From a bacterium (GTDB lineage: Archaea > Thermoproteota > Nitrososphaeria > Nitrososphaerales > CADDZS01): DNA of 7,470 nucleotides. The notes below the pieces were generated by a model that saw only the letters and a program-made list of their open reading frames with translations, was not told where the DNA came from and ran no database searches. The position numbers and the translations under genes were made by a program. The DNA lies in contig DAIDAB010000102.1 in assembly GCA_027310845.1 (NCBI GenBank), positions 1 to 7,470 on the forward strand, written 5' to 3'. Shown here piece by piece: positions 1 through 5,864 of the stretch (the stretch's first letter is position 1; each line of letters starts with the position of its first letter).

Positions 1-24
1 TGCCTTTGTTTTTTGGGAGCTCAT
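1..24 (-). CDS. Possible 5' end of a gene running off the left edge
   Basis: An ATG on the minus strand at 24 opens a frame that stays open to the window edge and encodes MSSQKTKA. Eight codons are too few to identify any family. The support is positional: a TATA-like box (CATATAAGG, 47-55) sits 23-31 bases upstream, nearly the same box and spacing as in front of the glmS start at 2066. That is the arrangement of a leaderless archaeal transcript beginning at or next to the ATG. The gene would be read in the same direction as glmS, 280 bases beyond its stop. No function can be given, and the ATG could be fortuitous. Confidence 0.4.
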
Positions 25-46
25 TAGACCACTCTTGCACTCGGGA

Positions 47-55
47 CCTTATATG
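47..55 (-). promoter_or_regulatory. TATA-like box, leaderless-type promoter for the left-edge gene
   Basis: Read on the minus strand the sequence is CATATAAGG, at -31 to -23 relative to the A of the ATG at 24. Archaeal TATA boxes lie about 25-30 bases before the transcription start, so transcription would begin at or beside the ATG. It differs by one base from the glmS box CATTTAAGG at 2090-2098. No clear BRE was recognised. This is a motif reading only. Confidence 0.45.
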
Positions 56-305
56 ACATGCTCCTGATGAGATAAGAAGAATCTTCTAACATCATCACCC
101 ATCGGTTAATCTAGGTAATCAAGAAATTGATTTGTGGTACTGAAATAACCTTGGCTATCCGAAAGTTTGCTCTTCGGTGAATCGAGAGAACGCGAATTCT
201 CTTAGAGATGTACAGAAATAGTCGAGCATTTACGATTTTATAATTTCAAGGGCTCTACGAAGGAATCTGAGAAAGCGCGCCTCAACCATATAGATTTGGC
301 TGAAG
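56..305. other. Intergenic region with small inverted repeats, no gene recognised
   Basis: No convincing coding frame or tRNA is visible. The stretch holds a 13-base odd palindrome (AGAAGA-A-TCTTCT, 75-87), a 5-bp stem with a 9-base loop (CCGAA 159-163 with TTCGG 173-177), and a 6-bp stem extendable by a G-T pair (AGAGAA 185-190 with TTCTCT 197-202). An A/T-rich TTTTATAAT lies at 236-244 and reads as a TATA-like box on either strand. It could serve as the glmS 3' untranslated region or carry a small minus-strand RNA starting near 213, but nothing here proves either. Confidence 0.3.
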
Positions 306-2066
306 TCACTTCACGGTAACCGACTTTGCCAGATTTCTCGGATAGTCGGGATTCGCATTTCTTTCTATAGCTGAATAGTAGGCTAGAAGTTGGAGAGGCA
401 CTATCTCGATAAGCGGATAAAAAGCCTCATCAACCGTGGGTAATGGCATCCAATAATCGTAGATCTCGTTTGGTATGTTTGAGATTCCAATGACCTTTGC
501 TCCACGTGCCTTGACCTCATGCGTGGCTGTCGACATGCTCGCATAAGTAGAATCGCCGGGATTTATCACGACCACGTAAGCATTAGAATCAATCAACGCC
601 AAAGGCCCGTGCTTCAGTTCCCCGCCCGGAAATGATTCAGCATGAATGTAAGAAAGCTCTTTCAACTTCAAGGAGGCCTCCATGGCCACGTACTGGTGGA
701 TTCCATTCCCCAGCACATAGATGTCTGAAACGTTCTTGAGTTCGCTCGCGATTTGTTGAATGTATGAATAATTGAGAAGGAGTTTTGATATATTGTTCGA
801 GATTTGATTGAAGTCGGGAGCATCCAAGACACCGCATAACTTGTTCGTCAATTTGTACAATATCGCCAATTGCGAAGTGAAACTTTTCGTTGCAGCGACA
901 CCTATCTCTGGACCACAATTCAGCGATACGGAAATTGAAGACATGTGTGCAAGAGAAGAAGTCATCACGTTCGTAATTGAAATAACTTCCGCGCCGCTGT
1001 CCTTTGCAATGTTTGCAGTTTCGAGGACATCCGCACTTTCGCCACTTTGAGACAACGCTATTAGAATAGAATTGCTATCGAAATAAACTGGGGAAAACTG
1101 GGTCTCGCTCGATATAAGGGATTCAATCTTGATCCGCGCGTACTTCGAAAATAGATACTTTCCAATGAGCGCGGCATTAAAACTCGTACCGCTGCCTGTT
1201 ATGTACACATTCTTGCTTCGCACGATAGACGCGGCAAGCCAGTCGAGCTCCCGCGTTGTCATTCCGCCGGCTCTCAGTATGGTTATTGGTTGTTCGTAGA
1301 TCTCTTTTAGAGTGTAATGCACGTAGTCACTCTTGTCCGCATCAGCAAATTCCTTTGAGATCTTTGTTATTTGATGGGGTGTTGGATTTCCTTCAAAGTC
1401 TGAGATAGAAATTGCTTTGGAACTCAACATTGCAAATTGACCATTGTCGAGATATACCACTTCATCTGTGTTCCGAACAAATCCGAGGATGTCGCTTGAT
1501 GCGAAATAGCCATGCTTCCCAACCCCGATCATGAGCGGTTCCTGGAATCTGGCTGCAGCCAGACCGCCATCTTTTGAAATGGCTATGAAAGCGTACTTGC
1601 CCTTGAGCTGCGAAAGCGTCGTGATCATTGATTTCTTAAAGTCACGCGTAGTATCGTAGTTTCTTTGCAGGAGATTTGCGATTACTTCGCTGTCAGTCTC
1701 GCTCCTGAATGTGTACCCTGACAAAGAAAGCTCACGCTTTAGTTCTAGATAATTGTCAATTATCCCGTTGTGCACAATCGCAATTCCATTCGAACTTGAC
1801 AAATGAGGATGAGCATTGGCCTCATTTACTTTTCCATGTGTTGCCCACCGGGTGTGTCCTATCCCAACATCTCCAGGAAGAGAATCCAAGTTGACGGCGT
1901 TGTTTACTTCAAAGACCCTACCTACTCCCTTCTTTACTAGAATCCTGTCCATAAAAGAGGTGGCTACGCCAGCACTGTCGTACCCTCTATACTCCATCCG
2001 CCGGAGACCTTCGACGAGCAACGGAGCAGCTTGACTGGAACCGGCATAACCGAGTATGGAACACAT
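306..2066 (-). CDS. glmS: Glutamine--fructose-6-phosphate aminotransferase (isomerizing), GlmS
   Basis: Cytosolic enzyme that makes glucosamine-6-phosphate from fructose-6-phosphate and glutamine, the first step toward UDP-GlcNAc. The class II glutaminase domain has the nucleophile Cys2 (MCSILGYAG), YRGYDSAG, GHTRWATHG at 70-78, HNG at 99-101 and TDSEV at 124-128. Two SIS sugar-isomerase domains follow: the first with GSGTS near 291 and SQSGES near 339, the second with the GELKHGPLA loop near 481. The tail is PRNLAKSVTVK, with the conserved C-terminal-loop lysine at about 580. The 586 residues fit the family's usual ~600. The frame is open 36 codons further up to a GTG at 2174, but the start was set at ATG 2066 because Cys2 must become the N-terminus, and because a TATA-like box lies 24-32 bases before it. 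It probably feeds the neighbouring epimerase and polymer operon as well as general UDP-GlcNAc supply. Identity is very secure. Confidence 0.97.
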   Translation of the reverse strand: MCSILGYAGSSQAAPLLVEGLRRMEYRGYDSAGVATSFMDRILVKKGVGRVFEVNNAVNLDSLPGDVGIGHTRWATHGKVNEANAHPHLSSSNGIAIVHNGIIDNYLELKRELSLSGYTFRSETDSEVIANLLQRNYDTTRDFKKSMITTLSQLKGKYAFIAISKDGGLAAARFQEPLMIGVGKHGYFASSDILGFVRNTDEVVYLDNGQFAMLSSKAISISDFEGNPTPHQITKISKEFADADKSDYVHYTLKEIYEQPITILRAGGMTTRELDWLAASIVRSKNVYITGSGTSFNAALIGKYLFSKYARIKIESLISSETQFSPVYFDSNSILIALSQSGESADVLETANIAKDSGAEVISITNVMTSSLAHMSSISVSLNCGPEIGVAATKSFTSQLAILYKLTNKLCGVLDAPDFNQISNNISKLLLNYSYIQQIASELKNVSDIYVLGNGIHQYVAMEASLKLKELSYIHAESFPGGELKHGPLALIDSNAYVVVINPGDSTYASMSTATHEVKARGAKVIGISNIPNEIYDYWMPLPTVDEAFYPLIEIVPLQLLAYYSAIERNANPDYPRNLAKSVTVK

Positions 2067-2089
2067 ATGTTGATCAAGAGTCTTAGGCG

Positions 2090-2098
2090 CCTTAAATG
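2090..2098 (-). promoter_or_regulatory. TATA-like box of a leaderless glmS promoter
   Basis: CATTTAAGG read on the minus strand, at -32 to -24 from the A of the glmS ATG at 2066. No Shine-Dalgarno-like sequence lies between box and ATG, which fits a leaderless transcript. The near-identical box at 47-55 in front of another ATG strengthens the reading. If right, the longer frame upstream of 2066 would not be transcribed from this promoter. Confidence 0.55.
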
Positions 2099-2175
2099 CA
2101 GCAAGTATCTTTCGTACAATGTCTTCCTCCCAATCATTCTTACTAGACAATTGTCTTGTTGATAGCTGATGCACA

Positions 2176-2183
2176 TTCTAAAA
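2176..2183 (+). promoter_or_regulatory. Possible TATA-like box for the epimerase gene
   Basis: TTCTAAAA lies in the 161-base divergent region between glmS and the epimerase. A start of transcription about 25 bases on, near 2205, would leave a leader of roughly 20 bases before the ATG at 2228 and would exclude the upstream candidate starts at 2156 (TTG) and 2195 (ATG). An AAAGG at 2210-2214 is a weak ribosome-binding candidate with a rather long spacing. This is weaker than the glmS box. Confidence 0.3.
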
Positions 2184-2227
2184 CGATCAGTTGCATGAAA
2201 AGAGCTAATAAAGGTAGTATCCGAAGG

Positions 2228-3199
2228 ATGAGAAATATTTCAACGGCCATTGTTACCGGAGGCGCTGGCTTCATTGGAAGCCATATAGTAGACCAATTGC
2301 TCAAGAAGAACATCGAAACCTTCGTACTTGACAACTTCAGTACTGGCTCAATGGAAAACCTGGTACAAAATAAAAATAACAAATTACTTCACATCATATC
2401 GGGAGACATCAAAAACGTAAGCAATCTGCTCTCCGATGTCAATAGTGCGGATGTGCTCTTTCACGAGGCTGCGATCGCAAGCGTCCCGAGATCAGTCGAG
2501 GACCCTATTTTCGTCCACAATGTAAATGTAAACTCGACATTGGAAGTGCTAGATTACTGTCTCAAGAAGAAAGTGAAGCGGTTCATTTTCGCATCCTCCG
2601 CGGCGGTTTACGGCAAGATCAAGGAGCCTCCTGCGATGGAAAACCTTCCCTGCGCGCCAAGTTCGCCCTACGGCGCCTCGAAAATGGCGGTGGAGGACTA
2701 TCTCAACGCATACCATAATACGTACGGACTGGACACAGTGATCCTGCGTTACTTCAATGTCTTCGGCCCTCGGCAGAAGACGAACAGTTACAGCGGAGTG
2801 ATCACTGTTTTCATCAACAACCTGCTGCAGGGGAGGAATCCCACGATATTCGGAGATGGGGGCCAGACCAGAGATTTTGTCCATGTCAGGGACATCGCCC
2901 AGGCAAATATGATCTCGATGGAATCTGACCAAGCGGTCGGAGAGGTGTTCAACGTAGCATCTGGGAGCGCGGTGAGCATTCTCGGATTGTTTGAGCTAAT
3001 CAAAGACGCAACGGGAGCGAAAGATGCCTTGCCACAATTTGCAGATCCTGCGATGGGAGATGTGAGGATTGGCGCGGCATCCATAGACAAAATCAAGAAA
3101 AGCATGGGTTACAATCCCAGGGTTCGCTTGGACGAGGGATTGGCTGAACTCGTCGACGAAACCGCGAAGAAAACTGTAAACGTTGTGTACAACGGTTGA
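2228..3199 (+). CDS. NAD-dependent nucleotide-sugar 4-epimerase (GalE/WbpP-like extended SDR)
   Basis: Extended short-chain dehydrogenase/reductase that most likely inverts C4 of a UDP-hexose, using bound NAD. With the start at ATG 2228 the protein has 323 residues, normal for the family. It shows the Rossmann glycine motif GGAGFIG at 11-17, an acidic residue after beta-2 (VLDNFSTG), SSAAVYG with catalytic Ser124, and YGASK with Tyr148 and Lys152, followed by RYFNVFGPRQ and the substrate loop GDGGQTRDFVHVRD. In GDVRIG (277-282) the residue aligned by hand with E. coli GalE Tyr299 is Gly282; small residues here are typical of enzymes that accept N-acetylhexosamines, so UDP-GlcNAc to UDP-GalNAc is a reasonable guess. 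Dehydratase or UDP-glucuronate epimerase activity cannot be excluded from sequence alone. The frame continues up to TTG 2156, but the extra residues are not needed by the fold. The gene is divergent from glmS and convergent with the polymer operon. Confidence 0.9.
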   Translation: MRNISTAIVTGGAGFIGSHIVDQLLKKNIETFVLDNFSTGSMENLVQNKNNKLLHIISGDIKNVSNLLSDVNSADVLFHEAAIASVPRSVEDPIFVHNVNVNSTLEVLDYCLKKKVKRFIFASSAAVYGKIKEPPAMENLPCAPSSPYGASKMAVEDYLNAYHNTYGLDTVILRYFNVFGPRQKTNSYSGVITVFINNLLQGRNPTIFGDGGQTRDFVHVRDIAQANMISMESDQAVGEVFNVASGSAVSILGLFELIKDATGAKDALPQFADPAMGDVRIGAASIDKIKKSMGYNPRVRLDEGLAELVDETAKKTVNVVYNG

Positions 3200-3298
3200 G
3201 CGCTGATTCAAGCAGCGGGAAGCTTTCGAAGGATGAATATTCAGTCTCAGTAGAACTAAAGAGGGCCTTTGTGTTTTGAACCAAATTATCTGCTTCTC
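3200..3298. other. Convergent intergenic gap between the epimerase and GH135 genes
   Basis: Ninety-nine bases where two transcription units meet. It contains a 5-bp inverted repeat with a 7-base loop (CGCTG 3201-3205, CAGCG 3213-3217) directly after the epimerase stop, and a T-rich stretch at 3265-3278. No reading frame of note was seen. It probably holds terminators for both directions; the minus-strand side shows only a weak T-rich run. Confidence 0.35.
3265..3278 (+). terminator. Possible T-rich archaeal terminator after the epimerase gene
   Basis: GCCTTTGTGTTTTG lies 66 bases beyond the epimerase stop in the plus direction. Archaeal termination relies mainly on T-rich tracts in the non-template strand, often without a strong hairpin. 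The run is interrupted by G residues, so this is tentative. Confidence 0.3.
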
Positions 3299-4195
3299 TT
3301 AGATAGCTCTACTGAATTTCGTTCTAAACCATTTAGGTGAATTCGTGGACATCGTCGCTGATGATAGAGGCGAGTCTAGCTCTCCAAGCGCATCTACGAG
3401 TTGCGAAAAGTAAGAAGGCAGCCTGTCGTAAGGATTCGGCAGATTGGCGTCAGTAAAGTAAAGAAAAGCCACGCAGCTCGAAATTTCGTCGATGGAAGAT
3501 CTATCGAAATCCTTGACTCCATACGCAATCATTGAGAGCTTTTCTCTTCCAAGAATTGGAGAGTTACCCGGAGGCCAGATATCTGGCATCCCTAGATTCT
3601 CGTAAATGTTGAGGACATCCATAGTCCCAAGATATCTAGGAGGCATGTTCTTCCCAGGATTCCCGATCGTCACAGTCATGTGGGACGACTTTACATGACG
3701 TCCTAGAAATGAATAGTACTCTTCATTTCCAGGCGAATCAGACATCTCGTCAAACATTATGCCATCGACATCGTACCAATTCTTGTAAGCATCAATGTCA
3801 GCTATTACTGCGGTTTGCTTTCTCAAAGCATATCCAGTAAAGACATAACCAAGGACCGTGACGCCAGCTGACTGTAATTGCTTGATGCCTGAAACATAGT
3901 TAGGATCGCGGAATCCGCCGGGCCCATTATGAGGGTTGATTATCGAAAGTATCGGAACAGAAGAGTGGGTTGTTTTTGCCTGAATAACAATTTGCCAGCT
4001 GGTTCCCGGGTAAATGTAGAGCGGGAGAATGATTCCTGTAACGGTCTTGGAGGAGCGTGATCCCATAATCAAAGCCTGAGAGATTGAGTCAACATAACCA
4101 TGCCTTATATTTGAAGCCTCATTCAGTGATGCTCTTGGTGGAGGTTCTTTGACCCAAGGCTCTTGTTTTGATCTAGACTGCGCTAAATCACACAT
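3299..4195 (-). CDS. Spherulin-4 / glycoside hydrolase family 135-like protein
   Basis: A (beta/alpha)8-type hydrolase of the spherulin-4 family (Pfam Spherulin4, CAZy GH135). Its characterised fungal member Sph3 cuts alpha-1,4-linked N-acetylgalactosamine in galactosaminogalactan. Visible here are the first strand GIILPLYIYPG, NPHNGPGG, a GYVFTGYA strand, DVDGIMFDE with the likely catalytic Asp149-Glu150, IGNPG, IYENLG with a candidate third acid Glu199, and the closing NPYDRLPSYF. The start was set at ATG 4195, giving 298 residues and an 8-base overlap with the end of pelG; a TTG at 4228 preceded by AGGCGGA is an alternative. With either start there is no signal peptide or membrane anchor, unusual for an enzyme expected to meet an exported polymer. 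Last gene of the pelF-pelG operon, so probably trims, releases or remodels that polymer. Family assignment is firm; substrate is inferred. Confidence 0.87.
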   Translation of the reverse strand: MCDLAQSRSKQEPWVKEPPPRASLNEASNIRHGYVDSISQALIMGSRSSKTVTGIILPLYIYPGTSWQIVIQAKTTHSSVPILSIINPHNGPGGFRDPNYVSGIKQLQSAGVTVLGYVFTGYALRKQTAVIADIDAYKNWYDVDGIMFDEMSDSPGNEEYYSFLGRHVKSSHMTVTIGNPGKNMPPRYLGTMDVLNIYENLGMPDIWPPGNSPILGREKLSMIAYGVKDFDRSSIDEISSCVAFLYFTDANLPNPYDRLPSYFSQLVDALGELDSPLSSATMSTNSPKWFRTKFSRAI

Positions 4196-5828
4196 AGCGC
4201 GCAAAATGTATGCTTGCGGATTTCGCAAGGTTCCGCCTGATAACTATTGAAGAGAGCATGACAGCGAGAATGGTTTCCCCCAAGTACGCGAAGACTATAT
4301 TTTGGAAACCTGATTGAGCCAGAATTGCTCCAACACCCATTACAAATAATGTTCCGATAATTGCGATCACACAAAGGGGCCTGATCTTGTTAATGAAAAT
4401 GAGAAACATGGCGTTTCCTCCAAACATAGCCATCAAGATATCGCTCACTGCGGCAACGTAGAATATGTTGACACTCGCGGTCGAGCCTCGGAGAGCCGAG
4501 ACAATCTGCGGGGCCATGGAAATCATGGCGACGGAAATCAATACAGAGACGCCAATAGTTGCGAGCAACAAGTTTCTGTATCGCGTTCTCAAGAACTGAG
4601 CGACCTTGTTTGTTTCCGAAGCTTTGCGAACCAGTGTCATGTTGTACAGTTCCTCATGCAAGTGGCCCATCATGATATACTGAAATATCAGCGCTGGAAA
4701 AAGGACCAGCAGGGCCAAGTCCACACCGATCTCATACACAGGGTTGAACACCATCGGCAGTTTAAGCCCATCAACAAGATGGACAGGATTGAACACCCAA
4801 GAAATCACTCTGTCGCCGAACAGCATGCCGTAGAAGAACACTCCATAGATGCAGTATGGTAGAACTTCCCACAGCTGCACACGGGATTTAGACCGGAGCG
4901 TAGTACTGATAGCTGCAGTGTCATAGAAGAAACTCGGTTTCACACCTCCTATCGAAGATGTGATACTCCTTGCGCTGAAAATGGTATAGTGACAGTAAGC
5001 CGCGGGCACTAACAGCACAACGAGGGCTGAAGCGAGGGCGTAGAAATACCTCATAGTTGGGTCGGGTACAAAATCTGCCGCGAAAAAGTAGACCGAAAGC
5101 AGTGCGATGAATGCAGAAGAATATGATGCAAGCACCAAGCCGAGCTTCTTACGACTGTAAATTATCATGTAGCTTGTCAATTGTAGAGAAAGCGTTGCTT
5201 CACTGAAAATAGCGATTGCGACAAGAGAAAGCGGAATCCTCTCAAGCGAAGAGACTGCATACAGCCCTGTAGAAGTTAAAGCTAATGTGACTAAGAAATT
5301 ACCGTAATATCTTTTCAGAACTCGTCTGGTTTCCGACACATTGGATTGGCCATCATAATACGTGAATAGTCTCCCCATGCCGAGCATGTCGCCGGCCACA
5401 ACGAGGCCCAAGAAGACGCCAATCATGAATGCCGTGGTTACATCCAACGGCATCAGCCCTGAGAGCCACAAGGAAACGCCGAAAATCAGCAGTATGCCCC
5501 AAGAACCTACCCATGGGAAAGCTATGCTAAGGCCCTCCACGACCCTGCGTTTTCTGCTTGGGATGGGTACGGTGTACGAATTCACAGGTTCATTCTCCTT
5601 GTCGTAGTAACCTACAAATTGGTGGACGCGCTTTGCAAGGTCGAGCAGATCCTGAAAGCCATTCACCACTGCCATCCTATTGGTGTAACCAAGAACTTCT
5701 AGGAAAACTAGAGTATCTGCGACGCTGCTTGTCCTTGGCTGCACCTCTGCTACCGATCTCGCGGCTCTTTCCAAAAACATGTGCTCGTGGTTTGGATCGT
5801 TTGCTGGTACGCTTTCCAGTGAATCCAT
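4188..5828 (-). CDS. pelG: PelG-like polysaccharide exporter with a soluble N-terminal extension
   Basis: Integral membrane protein of 546 residues, read as a PelG-type member of the MOP flippase superfamily that moves a growing polysaccharide across the membrane. About 12 hydrophobic segments can be drawn, near 99-122, 131-149, 175-195, 198-223, 230-252, 260-285, 320-345, 366-388, 418-438, 452-478, 483-505 and 509-531. PelG resemblance is clearest in FPWVGSWGILLI at the first segment, and in GDRVISWVFNP followed by NPVYEIGVDLALLVLFPALI and HEELY, which parallels the DKFIFWF...YDlpiFLAyLsiIP...Et pattern of bacterial PelG. Unlike Pseudomonas PelG (about 456 residues, membrane region at the start), it carries about 98 soluble residues first, with a helical FLEVLGYT...GFQDLLDLAKRVHQFVGYYDKE block of unknown function. 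The start is supported by a strong Shine-Dalgarno sequence and lies 36 bases after the pelF stop. A generic Wzx-type flippase is the main alternative. Confidence 0.8.
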   Translation of the reverse strand: MDSLESVPANDPNHEHMFLERAARSVAEVQPRTSSVADTLVFLEVLGYTNRMAVVNGFQDLLDLAKRVHQFVGYYDKENEPVNSYTVPIPSRKRRVVEGLSIAFPWVGSWGILLIFGVSLWLSGLMPLDVTTAFMIGVFLGLVVAGDMLGMGRLFTYYDGQSNVSETRRVLKRYYGNFLVTLALTSTGLYAVSSLERIPLSLVAIAIFSEATLSLQLTSYMIIYSRKKLGLVLASYSSAFIALLSVYFFAADFVPDPTMRYFYALASALVVLLVPAAYCHYTIFSARSITSSIGGVKPSFFYDTAAISTTLRSKSRVQLWEVLPYCIYGVFFYGMLFGDRVISWVFNPVHLVDGLKLPMVFNPVYEIGVDLALLVLFPALIFQYIMMGHLHEELYNMTLVRKASETNKVAQFLRTRYRNLLLATIGVSVLISVAMISMAPQIVSALRGSTASVNIFYVAAVSDILMAMFGGNAMFLIFINKIRPLCVIAIIGTLFVMGVGAILAQSGFQNIVFAYLGETILAVMLSSIVIRRNLAKSASIHFARYV

Positions 5829-5833
5829 GCATT

Positions 5834-5840
5834 CTCACCC
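5834..5840 (-). promoter_or_regulatory. Shine-Dalgarno sequence of pelG
   Basis: GGGTGAG on the minus strand. Its GGTGA core complements the conserved 3' end of archaeal 16S rRNA and sits 6 bases before the ATG at 5828. It fixes that start and shows that this internal operon gene uses a leadered, SD-dependent start, in contrast to the leaderless-type glmS. Confidence 0.7.
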
Positions 5841-5864
5841 TTAGCAATTGACTCTATTGATGGG

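Noticed and set aside
14..50. tRNA-like wording (GAGCTCATTAGACCACTC) at the left edge
   Set aside because: There is no T-arm GGTTCRA sequence, no acceptor-stem pairing and no plausible anticodon arm nearby, so the resemblance to a D-arm is chance.
64..98. C/D-box-like RUGAUGA sequences on both strands (64-70 near consensus on plus, 92-98 exact on minus)
   Set aside because: No D box (CTGA) lies at a usable distance on the minus strand, and on the plus strand the only CTGA (140-143) is too far away and the C box is off consensus.
637..1050. Medium-length open frames within glmS on the other strand and in other frames
   Set aside because: They lie wholly inside a firmly identified gene, have no recognisable domain and no start signals.
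3181..3194. Inverted repeat CGTTGT-GT-ACAACG at the end of the epimerase gene, as a terminator hairpin
   Set aside because: It lies within the last codons, has only a two-base loop and no T-run after it; it is explained by the codons for NVVYN.
2549..3284. Several minus-strand open frames opposite the epimerase, the longest about 127 codons
   Set aside because: They are arginine- and histidine-rich shadow frames opposite a conserved SDR gene and overlap one another; none resembles a known protein.
4183..4374. 63-codon minus-strand frame across the pelG-GH135 junction, considered as a lost signal peptide for the hydrolase
   Set aside because: The translation is cysteine-rich and polar with no hydrophobic core, and pelG is coding there in another frame.
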